From contig NZ_CP147920.1 in the NCBI RefSeq assembly GCF_039645995.1, forward strand, positions 2,356,001 through 2,420,000: a stretch of 64,000 bases of DNA. The letters run 5' to 3'. Source of the stretch: Sulfurimonas sp. HSL3-1 (GTDB lineage Bacteria > Campylobacterota > Campylobacteria > Campylobacterales > Sulfurimonadaceae). Each line of letters begins with the position of its first letter. Within the stretch, counting starts at the first letter, position 1. The notes under the pieces are model-generated. The model was not told the DNA's origin. It saw only the letters and a program-made list of their open reading frames with translations, and did no database searches. Positions 52,324 to 61,685 of the stretch are shown here, piece by piece. The position numbers and the translations under genes are program-made.

Positions 52324-53922
52324 CTAGCCGTAGAGGCGTTCAAGCATCATCTGGATGGAGACCCGGCCGCCCCATTCGTTGCGGGCCAGGGTATAGCTGC
52401 AGGTGAGACGGCCGCTCTCGGGCCGCTCCAGCTTTCGCCGGAAGGCCATAAGGTCATATGTCTCGCGTTCGTGCCGGAAAAGCCGCAGACTGACCTTGGA
52501 GTGGTCTCCGTCGCTGCCGAGGTAGCGGATGCCGACGACCTCGGCATCCCGTGCCAGAAAGCGGGGGCGGGGGTTGCCCTCGCCGTAGGGCTCGTAGCGC
52601 TCCAGGATCTCCAGCAGTTCAAAATCCACGCTGCCCGTGTCGAGCTGTCCGACGATCTCTTCGACCGGCAGGAACTCCTCCGGGTCGAGCGTTGCCGCTT
52701 CGGTGTTGATCCCGGCGCGGAAGGCGTCGACATCCTCGGCACGCAGGGAGAGTCCCGCCGCCATCTTGTGGCCGCCGAACTTCTCGAGCAGCCCCTCCTG
52801 CGAAGCGATCAGGTCGTAGATGCTGACGTTGCCGAGCGAACGCGCACTCCCTTTGGCCCGTCCCTCCTCGATGCTGAGCACGATGGTCGGCTTTTCAAAC
52901 CGCTGCACCAGACGCGCGGCGACGATGCCCACAACCCCCTCGTGCCACCCTTCGTGGGCGACGACGATCACCCGGTCGTCGGGCCGGACCAGGGCGATGG
53001 CCTCCTCCGTCGCCTCTGCCTCGATAGCCTTGCGCATGACGTTGAGCTGCGTCAGGAGTTCAAACTGCCTGAAAGCCGTCTTCTCATCCGGTGCAATCAA
53101 CAGTTCCAGGGCTAAAGAAGCGTCCTCCAGGCGGCCGGCGGCATTGATGCGCGGCGCGATCTGGAAACCGATATCCTCGGCCCCCAGTTTCGTTTTTCCC
53201 AATGCTTCGCGGACGATAACGGAGAAGGGACGGGCGGAGCGCTCCATCTGGGCGAGCCCCGCCTGGACGATCGCACGGTTGATGCCCATAAGCGGCATTA
53301 CATCGGCGATGATCGCCAGGGCAAGGAGTTCGAGGAACTGCCCCATATCGATGGAGAGCCCCAGCTCCTTCTTGATCAGCGCCATCAGCAGCCACGCCAC
53401 CTGCGCCCCGCAGATCTCCGGGAAAGCGTAGTGATCGTCAGCGCGCTTCGGATCAACGACGGCGTAGGCGTCGGGCAGTTTCTCCGAAGGCGTATGGTGG
53501 TCGGTGATGATCAGGTCGATGCCGCGCGCTTTGCACACCTCTGCCGCCGCGAAGGCGTTGATGCCGTTGTCGACGGTAAACACGACGTCGGCGTCAATGC
53601 GTTCGAGCACGCGTTCGGAAACCCCGTAGCCGTCCGTGAAACGGTTGGGTATGGTCACCTCGAGGGGATAGGGGATCTGCCGGAAAAAGAGAGTCGTAAT
53701 CGCCGTGGCGGTCACCCCGTCGACGTCGTAATCCCCCACCAGGGCGATGCGTTCGCCTTTGCGAATGGCATCGGCGATCCGTTTCGCGGCCTTTGAAGCA
53801 TCGGTCAGACCGGCGGGGTCGGGGATATCGGAGAGTTTGGAAAAACCGGAAGCAAAACGCGAACGCAGCAGTGCCTCCAGGGCACGCTTGTCCAGCAGCG
53901 GAGCGTCAGGCGCCTTTGGCAT
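52324..53922 (-). CDS. recJ: Single-stranded-DNA-specific exonuclease RecJ
   Basis: 532-residue DHH-family 5'-3' exonuclease. [16 protein letters not shown] (first metal motif), [22 protein letters not shown] (DHH motif), [16 protein letters not shown]-like [20 protein letters not shown] and [12 protein letters not shown] are diagnostic. The ATG at 53922 overlaps the pyrG 3' end by 17 bp; a longer frame start would extend deeper into pyrG without matching the family. Works in recombination and mismatch repair. Confidence 0.94.
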   Translation of the reverse strand: MPKAPDAPLLDKRALEALLRSRFASGFSKLSDIPDPAGLTDASKAAKRIADAIRKGERIALVGDYDVDGVTATAITTLFFRQIPYPLEVTIPNRFTDGYGVSERVLERIDADVVFTVDNGINAFAAAEVCKARGIDLIITDHHTPSEKLPDAYAVVDPKRADDHYAFPEICGAQVAWLLMALIKKELGLSIDMGQFLELLALAIIADVMPLMGINRAIVQAGLAQMERSARPFSVIVREALGKTKLGAEDIGFQIAPRINAAGRLEDASLALELLIAPDEKTAFRQFELLTQLNVMRKAIEAEATEEAIALVRPDDRVIVVAHEGWHEGVVGIVAARLVQRFEKPTIVLSIEEGRAKGSARSLGNVSIYDLIASQEGLLEKFGGHKMAAGLSLRAEDVDAFRAGINTEAATLDPEEFLPVEEIVGQLDTGSVDFELLEILERYEPYGEGNPRPRFLARDAEVVGIRYLGSDGDHSKVSLRLFRHERETYDLMAFRRKLERPESGRLTCSYTLARNEWGGRVSIQMMLERLYG

Positions 53923-55534
53923 GGGCCAGCGCCGCCTTGACGAAGGCGAGAATGGAGGGGTTCGGCGTCTGCAGACGCGAGGTGAATTCCGGGTGGAACT
54001 GGACACCGAGGAACCAGGGGTGCGCCGGGATCTCGACGGCTTCGATCAGGCCGTTGGATTCGCCGGTAACGATCATACCGGCATCCTCGAGCTCCTTACG
54101 GTAGGTCGGATTCGCCTCGTAACGGTGGCGGTGGCGCTCGAGGATCGTCTTTTCGCCGTTATAGGCTTCGCGCAGCAAAGAGCCCTCTTTCGTGTCACAG
54201 GGGTATTCGCCAAGGCGCAGCGTCCCGCCCATCGGCGACTTGTGGGTCCGCAGCTCGGTCTCGCCGCTCTGGTTGATGAAGTTGTCGATCAGGTAGATCA
54301 TCGGGTGCGCCGTCTCCTCATCGAACTCGATGGAGTTGGCATCCTCATAACCCAGCACATTGCGGGCGTACTCGACGAGGGTCAGCTGCATGCCGAGACA
54401 GATACCGAGGTAGGGCACTTTGTTCGTACGGGCATAATTGATCGCCTGGATCTTCCCTTCCACCCCGCGCGAACCGAAACCGCCGGCAACGAGGACGGCA
54501 TCGCAGTCCTGCAGCAGCGTCTCCGCGCCGCGCTCCTCGATCTCCTCGCTGTCGACCCAGCAGAAATCAACTTTTGTATCCAGGTGTGCACCCGAGTGGA
54601 TCAGCGCCTCGATCAGAGACTTGTAAGACTCCTTGAGCTCCAGGTACTTTCCGACGAAACCGATACTGATACGCTCCTGCGGAGAGACGATCTTCTTGAC
54701 CAGTCCATCCCACTGCTCCATGTCCGGGTTCAGCTCGCCAAGCTCCAGCGCCTTGGCGATCGGAGGCAGGATATTCTGGTGCATGAAGCTGATGGGCACC
54801 GCGTAGACGCTCGGCGCGTCCAGGGCCTCGATGACGCTGTCCTGGGAAACGTCACAGGAGAACGCGAGCTTTTTCTTGAAGGTTTTCGGCAGGGCGTGTT
54901 CGCTGCGGGCGATGATCATCTGCGGAGTGATACCGATGCGGCGCAGCTCCTGGACCGAGTGCTGGGTCGGTTTGCTTTTATGCTCGCCGGCCGCTTTGAT
55001 GTAGGGGATCAGGGTGACGTGGATAAAGAAGGTCCCTGCCACATCCTCATCATGCTTCATCTGGCGCACGGCCTCCATGAACGGCTGCCCCTCGATGTCG
55101 CCGACGGTCCCGCCGAGCTCGACGACAAGGATGTCGTGCCCTTCGCCCGCCTTTTTGATACGGTCAACGATCTCGCCGACGATATGCGGAATAACCTGGA
55201 TCGTCTGTCCCAGATACCCCCCGGCGCGTTCGCGCTCGATCACCGAGCTGTAAACCTGCCCCGTCGTGAAGTTGCTGGTCTTAAGAAAGGAGGTATCGAG
55301 GAAACGCTCGTAGTTCCCGATATCGAGGTCGGTTTCCGCACCGTCCTTCGTGACGAAAACTTCCCCGTGTTCCAGGGGACTCATCGTCCCCGGGTCGACG
55401 TTGATATAGGGGTCGATCTTGAGCATACCGACCTTTTTCCCGGAATGCTTCAGCAGCGCGCCGATGGAAGCAGCCGTGATCCCTTTACCAAGGGAACTCA
55501 GTACCCCACCCGTTACAAAGATAAATTTCGTCAT
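53906..55534 (-). CDS. pyrG: CTP synthase
   Basis: 542 residues. The synthetase domain begins [28 protein letters not shown], and [15 protein letters not shown]-like [20 protein letters not shown] follows. The C-terminal glutamine amidotransferase has the nucleophile in [18 protein letters not shown] and [13 protein letters not shown]. It makes CTP from UTP, ATP and glutamine. It overlaps recJ; the promoter TATAAT is on the minus strand about 40 bp upstream, divergent from the antiporter gene. Confidence 0.97.
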   Translation of the reverse strand: MTKFIFVTGGVLSSLGKGITAASIGALLKHSGKKVGMLKIDPYINVDPGTMSPLEHGEVFVTKDGAETDLDIGNYERFLDTSFLKTSNFTTGQVYSSVIERERAGGYLGQTIQVIPHIVGEIVDRIKKAGEGHDILVVELGGTVGDIEGQPFMEAVRQMKHDEDVAGTFFIHVTLIPYIKAAGEHKSKPTQHSVQELRRIGITPQMIIARSEHALPKTFKKKLAFSCDVSQDSVIEALDAPSVYAVPISFMHQNILPPIAKALELGELNPDMEQWDGLVKKIVSPQERISIGFVGKYLELKESYKSLIEALIHSGAHLDTKVDFCWVDSEEIEERGAETLLQDCDAVLVAGGFGSRGVEGKIQAINYARTNKVPYLGICLGMQLTLVEYARNVLGYEDANSIEFDEETAHPMIYLIDNFINQSGETELRTHKSPMGGTLRLGEYPCDTKEGSLLREAYNGEKTILERHRHRYEANPTYRKELEDAGMIVTGESNGLIEAVEIPAHPWFLGVQFHPEFTSRLQTPNPSILAFVKAALAHAKGA

Positions 55535-55637
55535 CGCAGACCCCGTTTGAAGCTATATTTTTTCGCAATTATAACGGGCGGCGGCTTATCGCTGTATGAG
55601 ATACTCCTGCTATACTTACCGGAAAAAAGAAACATAC

Positions 55638-57248
55638 ATGGACCAGCCCCTGCTCTACGCCGTTACGGCCCTCGCCATCTCCGTTGTCATCAACATCCTT
55701 CTCAAGAAGATCGGCGTCTCCCAGGTGATCGGCTACATTCTGACCGGCACGATCATCGTCTATGCTTTCGACCTGCGCCACTACAACGATTCGCACACCC
55801 TTGAGCAGATCGCGGAGTTCGGGATCGTCTTCTTGATGTTCACGATCGGCCTGGAACTCTCCCTGCCCCGGCTGGGGGCCCTGAAACAGATCGTCTTCGT
55901 CAACGGCCTGCTTCAGGTGCTTGTCACGGCGGTCACCGTCTTTGGCTTTGCCTATGCGCTTTTGGGCATCGGCCTCACCTCATCCATCATCATCGCCAGC
56001 GCCTTCGCGCTCTCTTCCACCGCCGTCGTGCTCAGCTATCTCAAAAGCTCCAAAGAGATCCATCTCCCCTACGGGCAGCGCGCCATGGGGATCCTGATCT
56101 TCCAGGATATTGCCGTCATCCCGATCCTGCTGCTTATCGGCTTCCTTGCCAGCGAAGGGGGGGACTGGCAAAGTACGCTCTTGCACACCGCCGAGAGTGC
56201 CGTGCTGATCCTCGTCATCCTCTTTTCCGTCGGCAGACCGCTGATGACCTGGCTGCTGCATTTCGCGGCCGACAGCGGGATCGAGGAGCTCTTCCTCGGC
56301 TCGGTCCTCGTCATCGCCGTCGGGGCCTCCCTCCTGGCCGATGCGATGGGCTTTACCTACTCGCTGGGCGCCTTCCTCGCCGGGGTCATCATTGCCGAGA
56401 CCAAGTACCACCACAAGGTCGAGGCGGATATCGCCTCTTTCAAAGATCTCCTGCTGGGCGTCTTCTTTGTCACCGTCGGCATGAAAATAGACCTCGCTTT
56501 CTTCGCCGATCACCTCGTCAACATCCTCGGTGTCCTCGCCGCCGTCATGCTCCTCAAAAGCCTGATCATCTTCGCCCTGATCCGCCTGAGCAGCCCGACG
56601 CCCGTCGCCCTCAAAAGCGCGCTGGCGCTCTCCCAGCTCGGCGAGTTCTCCTTCGCCATTTTCGCCCTGGCCGCCTCGGACGGCCTGCTCGATCCGGCCC
56701 TGGAACAGTACCTGATCATGATGGTCGTCGTCTCCCTCGTGCTGACCCCTTTCTACCTGCCGAAAATCCACCCCTTCGTACTCAAACGCTTTCAGCAAAA
56801 AGGGCTCCACGACAACCTTGCCCCCGTGGCGGAGCACCGGAACCACGTTATCGTCTGCGGCTACAGTACCGTCGGGAAGTTCGTTGTTTCCGAACTGAAG
56901 GCCCGGGGGATGGATTACGTCATTATCGACAACTCCCTCAAACACGTCAAAGAGGGACTGGCCCTCAAAGAGGCCATCTACCTCGGCGACCTCTCCAAGC
57001 CGGCCATCGCGGAGGCCCTGCATACGGAGAACGCCTCGGCCGTGATCGTGACGCTGGACAACCCGGAAAAGAAAAACCTCATCTGCGAAACGGTGCTGGC
57101 CATCAATCCTCAGGCGAACCTTGTCGTGAAAATCGTGACGCTCGAAGAGAAAAAAGGGCTGGAAGAGCTGCATGTCGGACATATCGTCGATGGCAAACAT
57201 GAAGTCGCAAAGGTCCTGGTCTCCCAGGCAATGCAGTGTGAAATGTAA
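55638..57248 (+). CDS. CPA2-family cation:proton antiporter with TrkA-N domain (KefB-like)
   Basis: 536 residues. The N-terminal Na+/H+-exchanger domain has about 12 helices (VIGYILTGTIIV, GIVFLMFTIGLELSLPRL, AFALSSTAVVLSYL, AFLAGVIIAET). A RCK/TrkA-N domain begins HVIVCGYSTVGKFVVSEL near residue 410 and would bind NAD(H). It exports K+ or Na+ in exchange for protons under nucleotide control. The ATG at 55638 is favoured by the family N-terminus over one 14 codons upstream. Confidence 0.92.
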   Translation: MDQPLLYAVTALAISVVINILLKKIGVSQVIGYILTGTIIVYAFDLRHYNDSHTLEQIAEFGIVFLMFTIGLELSLPRLGALKQIVFVNGLLQVLVTAVTVFGFAYALLGIGLTSSIIIASAFALSSTAVVLSYLKSSKEIHLPYGQRAMGILIFQDIAVIPILLLIGFLASEGGDWQSTLLHTAESAVLILVILFSVGRPLMTWLLHFAADSGIEELFLGSVLVIAVGASLLADAMGFTYSLGAFLAGVIIAETKYHHKVEADIASFKDLLLGVFFVTVGMKIDLAFFADHLVNILGVLAAVMLLKSLIIFALIRLSSPTPVALKSALALSQLGEFSFAIFALAASDGLLDPALEQYLIMMVVVSLVLTPFYLPKIHPFVLKRFQQKGLHDNLAPVAEHRNHVIVCGYSTVGKFVVSELKARGMDYVIIDNSLKHVKEGLALKEAIYLGDLSKPAIAEALHTENASAVIVTLDNPEKKNLICETVLAINPQANLVVKIVTLEEKKGLEELHVGHIVDGKHEVAKVLVSQAMQCEM

Positions 57249-57264
57249 ATGGATGGTTTAAAAA

Positions 57265-57297
57265 CATCCCGGTAAAAGGAGGGGGGAAACCGGGATG
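57265..57297 (+). repeat. Perfect 9-bp inverted repeat with purine loop (AAGGAGG)
   Basis: CATCCCGGT (57265-57273) and ACCGGGATG (57289-57297) flank a 15-nt loop AAAAGGAGGGGGGAA. The hairpin begins 16 bp after the antiporter stop but has no T run, so it is not a standard terminator. The loop shows a GGA motif of the kind bound by CsrA. Confidence 0.6.
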
Positions 57298-57326
57298 CGC
57301 TTCATAGGTATATAAGGAGTGTATAA

Positions 57327-57359
57327 ATGAAACTCAATGACTGCTACTGTTGTCGTTGA
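57327..57359 (+). CDS. Possible 10-residue Cys-rich mini-ORF (MKLNDCYCCR)
   Basis: ATG at 57327, ten codons, TGA at 57357-57359. AAGGAG lies at 57314-57319, 7 nt upstream, as good a ribosome site as any in the window. Three of the last five residues are cysteine, followed by Arg and stop. It lies between the hairpin at 57265 and the RDD gene promoter in an otherwise empty 248-bp gap. A leader/attenuation peptide or a tiny free peptide is possible; too short for certainty. Confidence 0.4.
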   Translation: MKLNDCYCCR

Positions 57360-57484
57360 GACGGTGGAAGTATAGGGCAGTAGAGGTAAACTATCCGTAA
57401 ATATACAGGTGTATACAAATCTTTTATGTTATGTTTAAGTATAACAAATAGTTTTACTTCGCCTTTGTCCGCCACCCCTTTCGC

Positions 57485-57490
57485 TATAAT
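57485..57490 (+). promoter_or_regulatory. -10 box 6 bp before the RDD gene ATG (TATAAT)
   Basis: TATAAT, GCCGCC, ATG. Same geometry as at kdsD; the RDD message is probably leaderless. Confidence 0.5.
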
Positions 57491-57496
57491 GCCGCC

Positions 57497-58006
57497 ATGC
57501 GATGGCGAGAGATTAAACACACCAAACCGAAACGTCAGCCGGAGAACACTCCGAAAGTGACCTATGCCGACTTCAAGTCACGGGCCCTGGCCTTTATCAC
57601 GGACATCTTCATGATCGGCATTCCCATCACCCTCATCATTATGATCGCCTTTGGACATGACCAGATGATGAACAGCGCGGGCGGAACGGATGTGCTGATG
57701 AACCCGGCCGAGGCGAAGCAGCATGCTCCCAACCCCTACGCCTCGATCACGCAGATGCTGCTCTATGCCGTCACCTTTGTCCTCTTCTGGCACAAAAGCG
57801 GGCAGACGCCGGGCAAAAAGATGATGCAGATCCGCGTCGTCGATGCACGTACCTTCCAGACAGCCTCCTGGAGCCGCCTGCTCCTGCGTTTCGTCGGCTA
57901 CTTTCTCTCTGCTCTCACCCTGGTCGGTTTCTTCACCGGGCTGCTGCGCCGCGACGGCAGGGCCCTGCACGACCTGCTCAGCGGTACCGCCGTCATCCGT
58001 GCCTGA
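57497..58006 (+). CDS. RDD family membrane protein
   Basis: 169 residues with the RDD fold: ADFKSRALAFITDIFMIGIPITLIIMI (the Arg-Asp-Asp-like opening, here RALAFITD), a second helix YAVTFVLFWHKSGQTPGKKMMQIRVVDA and LLLRFVGYFLSALTLVGFFTGLLRRDGRALHDLLSGTAV-type ending. Family members are membrane proteins of mostly unknown role, some acting as ion antiporters. The following MFS gene begins right after its stop (TGAATG). Confidence 0.87.
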   Translation: MRWREIKHTKPKRQPENTPKVTYADFKSRALAFITDIFMIGIPITLIIMIAFGHDQMMNSAGGTDVLMNPAEAKQHAPNPYASITQMLLYAVTFVLFWHKSGQTPGKKMMQIRVVDARTFQTASWSRLLLRFVGYFLSALTLVGFFTGLLRRDGRALHDLLSGTAVIRA

Positions 58007-59095
58007 ATGACCCTGCTCGTCTCCGCGTTTTACTTTTTCTACTTCGCCATCATCGGCGTCTACGTCATCTTCATGCCCAAAGTGCTCGAGATGGTCGGTT
58101 ACGCCCCCTCGGAGATCGGCATTATCTTCGCCAGTGCGCCGCTAGTGCGCTTCGCCGTCCCCTTCGCCTTTATGCGCGGTCTCCGGCTCGACCGGACCGT
58201 CTTCAACGCCGCGCTGCTCCTCATGCTCGCCGCGGCCGCCGCTTTTTTCCCGGCCCTGCCCCACTTCTGGGCGCTGCTGGCCGCCAACATCACTCTGGGC
58301 ATTGGGCTCAGCCTCATCCTCCCCTATATCGAGGTGATCGTGCTGGAGCTGATCGGCAAAGAGCGGTACGGGAAGGTGCGACTCTACGGTTCGATCGGCT
58401 TCATCCTCGTCGCCCTGGCGTTGGTCAAGGTACTGGACGCCCCCCAGACGGCGCTCTTTTTCCTGATGGGTACGACGCTGCTGACGGCCCTGTTCGGCTA
58501 CAGCATCGCGCGGCATGACGCCAAAAAGCACTCAGAGGCGCCCGCCGCGTCCGACAGCGGCGGTTTCACGCTGCTGACCCACCCCGGCCTCTGGCTGGGC
58601 TTTTTGCTGATGCAGATCAGCTTCGGTCCCTTCTACAACTTCTTCACCATCTACGAGACCGCCCACGGTGTGAGCCTTGATATGACCATCTACCTCTGGA
58701 GTTTCGGCGTGATCGCGGAGATCGTTCTCTTCTACTTCCAAGGTCCCCTGCTGCGCCGCAATCTGCACCGCCTGCTGGAGTTCGCCGCGGGCGTGACCGT
58801 CATCCGCTGGCTCATCGTCTGGCAGTTCCCCGAAAACCTGCCGCTGCTTTTTGCGGCGCAGAGCATGCACGCCATCAGTTTCGCCCTCTTTCACACCGCG
58901 GCCATCAGCTATCTCTACACCCTTTTTACCCAGAAAAAGCTGGCGCAGCAGTTCTTCTTCGGGATCAGCTACGGACTGGGGGGATTTATCGGGGCCGTGG
59001 GATCGGGGTATGTCTATGAATACGCCCCCCAGACCCTCTTTCTCACCGCGGCGATCGCCTCTGCACTTGCCCTGCTCGCACTGCGGCGCGGCTAG
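58007..59095 (+). CDS. MFS transporter, LacY/HcaT-like (MFS_1_like)
   Basis: 362 residues, about 12 helices. The start LLVSAFYFFYFAIIGVYVIFMPKVLEMVGYAPSEIG with a short loop and acidic residue is typical of the MFS_1_like/nucleoside-symporter branch. YGKVRLYGSIGFI is the mid-domain motif. Substrate unknown. Zero-gap with the RDD gene upstream, so co-translated. The stop TAG shares CTAG with the convergent DUF481 gene. Confidence 0.85.
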   Translation: MTLLVSAFYFFYFAIIGVYVIFMPKVLEMVGYAPSEIGIIFASAPLVRFAVPFAFMRGLRLDRTVFNAALLLMLAAAAAFFPALPHFWALLAANITLGIGLSLILPYIEVIVLELIGKERYGKVRLYGSIGFILVALALVKVLDAPQTALFFLMGTTLLTALFGYSIARHDAKKHSEAPAASDSGGFTLLTHPGLWLGFLLMQISFGPFYNFFTIYETAHGVSLDMTIYLWSFGVIAEIVLFYFQGPLLRRNLHRLLEFAAGVTVIRWLIVWQFPENLPLLFAAQSMHAISFALFHTAAISYLYTLFTQKKLAQQFFFGISYGLGGFIGAVGSGYVYEYAPQTLFLTAAIASALALLALRRG

Positions 59096-59844
59096 AACTT
59101 GAAGGTAAACAGGGTTCGCTGGGAGAAATCATCCTGCTTGACGCCGACGGCAGGTTCCGAATCGTGCGCGTACTCCACCGAGAAGCCGAGGTAGAGCTGA
59201 CGGTAGATCTGTAGTTCGATCCGGGCCGAGGCCGTCACGTAGTAGTCATTGAAATCATCGCACTTTGGCTGGTAATAGCCGACGGCCGTGAACACCCCTT
59301 TATCGGACAAGGGCAGGCTGTAGGCGAGGTAGCTGTTGAAGCGGAGATTGCGTTCCAGAGGATCAATACTCGTCGAATAGCCGATGTATTCGGCATAGGC
59401 GCCCGCACCGATGAAGAGGCCGCCCCACTCGCCGCGTTTCTTGTTCAACACCTTCCAGCGCAACCCCCCGCCGGCAAGCGCCCGCTCCTCAATCGATTTG
59501 AATTCGTCCTTCTCCATCTGCCCGAACCCTTCCGCCGCGATGTCGGCCCCGACGATGTTGCGGATGTAGCGCAGGTGGGCAAAGAGATTGTTCGTATCCC
59601 TCACCCCGCTCGCCTCGCCGTATTCGCCGCGTACGACCCCCCAGATCACATAGGAGGTGTTACTGTCGAACTGCAGCTGAAGGCTCCCGGAGTAGTTGTC
59701 TTTCTCCGTATTGCCCCGTTTGGTTTCGAACGCGCCGGAAAGTTCCCCGGAAAGGCCGGGTTTCTCACCGACTTCACGCGGCTTGATGGCGACAATGGCA
59801 AACAGTTGAATAGAAATGAGCAGCAGAAAAAGGGGGCGTATCAC
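59092..59844 (-). CDS. DUF481-like outer-membrane protein (first copy)
   Basis: 250 residues. Signal peptide (RPLFLLLISIQLFAIVAI), then paired amphipathic strands: GLSGELSGAFETKRGNTEKDNYSGSLQLQF, YVIWGVVRGEYGEA, FAHLRYIRNI, ending LFTFKF. This is the YdiY/DUF481 salt-stress-type barrel pattern. A GTG at 59844 with GGAG 6 nt upstream is preferred over an upstream TTG (59865). It is transcribed after the second DUF481 copy with a 44-bp gap. Confidence 0.75.
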   Translation of the reverse strand: MIRPLFLLLISIQLFAIVAIKPREVGEKPGLSGELSGAFETKRGNTEKDNYSGSLQLQFDSNTSYVIWGVVRGEYGEASGVRDTNNLFAHLRYIRNIVGADIAAEGFGQMEKDEFKSIEERALAGGGLRWKVLNKKRGEWGGLFIGAGAYAEYIGYSTSIDPLERNLRFNSYLAYSLPLSDKGVFTAVGYYQPKCDDFNDYYVTASARIELQIYRQLYLGFSVEYAHDSEPAVGVKQDDFSQRTLFTFKF

Positions 59845-59888
59845 AGTGGACTCCGTCTGAAACAAAAATCAGACGGCATTATAGTGGA

Positions 59889-60683
59889 CTAGTAGTCGAT
59901 AATCAATGCGACCATAAAGGTCGTATCGGTGCGTTCGTTGCCCGCAGGGGGCATATTCGTATAGTCGATTTTGTAGCTGACGCCCAGCGAGAAGTTCCCG
60001 TTGATTTTGCTCTCGAGCGCCGTTTTCGAGTAGACGAAATAGTTCTGGTCATCATCGAAGCCGCTGCGGTAGCTCGCCTCTTCGATGAACTTGAACCCTT
60101 CGACGACGAGCCAGACGAAATTCCCCTTGACCAGGTAACCCCAGAAGTCGTCATAGAGGCCGTCCACCCGGGTCAGCCCGGCCTTGCCGTCGGGATAGGG
60201 GTATTTGATCTCGGTGCCGTTGGCATCGTAGTATTTGTCCATCTCCTGCTGCGTGTTGAAAAGCACGTTCCCCTGAAAATCGAGTTTAAACTTCTTGCTG
60301 TCAAGGGCGATATATTTCGCACCGGGACCCGTGAAGAACTGGTATTCGAAGCCGGAGAATTTATCATCCTTGTAGCCGACGATGTAGTTGAGCGCCAGGC
60401 GTTTCGCGAACTGCCAGTCGTAGTTGCCCTCCGTGTAGATCTTGTTCTTGTTCTCGATCCCGTTTTCCGTACCGTACAGGGCGTCAAAGTCCAGCCGAAC
60501 GCTGTGTTTCCCCCACGTTTTCTTGCCGCCGAAATCCAGCGAGAATGATTCGGTGTCCGTGTTCCCGCCCGTTTTGACGTAACCAAGTTCCGTATGCGTC
60601 ACCAGCGGGTTCGGCTTCTCGGCCCCGTCCGCTCCCATCAGAAGCGCCGCGGCGGCCATCACTGCAAAGAGTAGCTTTTTCAA
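59889..60683 (-). CDS. DUF481 family outer-membrane protein (second copy)
   Basis: 264 residues: signal peptide (KKLLFAVMAAAALLMGADG), then THTELGYVKTGGNTDTESFSLDFGGKKTW, the DUF481 opening, multiple aromatic strands and the terminal VALIIDY. Homologues are barrel proteins, sometimes induced by acid or salt. The TTG start overlaps the mscS stop (TTGA) and has AGAGGAG upstream, so it is co-translated with the mechanosensitive channel. Confidence 0.82.
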   Translation of the reverse strand: MKKLLFAVMAAAALLMGADGAEKPNPLVTHTELGYVKTGGNTDTESFSLDFGGKKTWGKHSVRLDFDALYGTENGIENKNKIYTEGNYDWQFAKRLALNYIVGYKDDKFSGFEYQFFTGPGAKYIALDSKKFKLDFQGNVLFNTQQEMDKYYDANGTEIKYPYPDGKAGLTRVDGLYDDFWGYLVKGNFVWLVVEGFKFIEEASYRSGFDDDQNYFVYSKTALESKINGNFSLGVSYKIDYTNMPPAGNERTDTTFMVALIIDY

Positions 60684-61519
60684 TCGTTTGTCTCCTCTTT
60701 TGTCGGGTCCATATGCACATCCATCTGCGGATAGGGGATGCTGATGCCGTTGGCATCGAGGGCAAGCTTGATCGACTCGAGCATGCCGAAATAGGCATCC
60801 CAGTACTCTTCGGACTTGACCCAGGCGCGGACGGTAAAGTTGACGCTGCTGTCACCGAGCTCGCTCACCGCGACCAGCGGCGCCGGGTCTGCAAGGGTGC
60901 GAGGGTCATCACGGATCACCCCGTACAGCACCTCCTTGGCCTTTTTGAGGTCGTCATTGTAGCCGATGCCGACGACGTGGTCAACGCGCCGCTGGGCCTT
61001 GTTGGAGAAGTTGACGATATTCCCCGCGGTGATGGCGGAGTTGGGCACGATGATCGTGCGGTTGTCGACCGGGCTGATCGTCGTCGTGAAGAGGCTGATG
61101 CTCTCCACCGTTCCCGTCGCGCCGCCGGCCTCGACAAAGTCGCCGACCTTGAAGGGGCGGAAGATCAGGATAATGACGGCGGCACCGACATTGGCCAGGG
61201 TGTCTTTCAGCGCCAGGCCGACCGCGAGGCCGGCGGCGCCGAGGATCGCCATGAACGAGGTCGTTTCAATGCCCAGCTGCCCAAGGGTCGCCATAATGAC
61301 GACGACCAGGAGCGCCACATAGACGCTGCTCGCGATAAACTTCGTCAGCGTCTCGTCGACGCCATATTTTGTCATCGCCTTGTTCGTCACGTTGCCCAGC
61401 GCCCGCGCCACCCGTTTTCCGATCAGGAAAATCAGCAGTGCGCCGAGCAACTGAAGCGCATAGCCAAGGGCCAGATCAAAGTAGGGACCGTATGTATCAG
61501 GGTCCAGATAAGCTTCCAT
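60680..61519 (-). CDS. mscS: Small-conductance mechanosensitive channel (MscS family)
   Basis: 279 residues. Three N-terminal helices with the pore helix region FMAILGAAGLAVGLALKDTLANVGAAVIILIFRPFKVGDFVEAGG, then the beta domain (TVESISLFTTTISPVDNRTIIVPNSAI) and the cytoplasmic mixed domain. Opens on membrane tension during hypo-osmotic shock. GGGAGG precedes the ATG. Co-transcription with the two DUF481 barrels suggests an envelope/osmotic stress unit. Confidence 0.93.
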   Translation of the reverse strand: MEAYLDPDTYGPYFDLALGYALQLLGALLIFLIGKRVARALGNVTNKAMTKYGVDETLTKFIASSVYVALLVVVIMATLGQLGIETTSFMAILGAAGLAVGLALKDTLANVGAAVIILIFRPFKVGDFVEAGGATGTVESISLFTTTISPVDNRTIIVPNSAITAGNIVNFSNKAQRRVDHVVGIGYNDDLKKAKEVLYGVIRDDPRTLADPAPLVAVSELGDSSVNFTVRAWVKSEEYWDAYFGMLESIKLALDANGISIPYPQMDVHMDPTKEETND

Positions 61520-61624
61520 GGGAACCTCCCGGTTAGAGTGTCCGTCAGTATAACACAGTAAACAACGGTGAAAAGTTACCGCTGCCTAAATAAATGGCGT
61601 CAGGGGCCGGAGAGCGAAAAATGG

Positions 61625-61630
61625 TATAAT
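61625..61630 (+). promoter_or_regulatory. leuC promoter -10 box (TATAAT)
   Basis: TATAAT 55 bp upstream of the leuC ATG within the 166-bp divergent gap with mscS. Confidence 0.5.
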
Positions 61631-61685
61631 CGCGGCACTATTTTTTGCGCGGAAACTCTATCTCCGCCGGACAAGGCAAACAATT

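Noticed and set aside
53747-55804. Long plus-strand open frame (685 codons) opposite recJ/pyrG
   Set aside because: Antisense to two well-conserved enzymes; the frame is open only because of codon bias.
57265-57297. Intrinsic terminator of the antiporter gene
   Set aside because: The stem is good but the loop is 15 nt and no T run follows, so it was listed as an inverted repeat instead.
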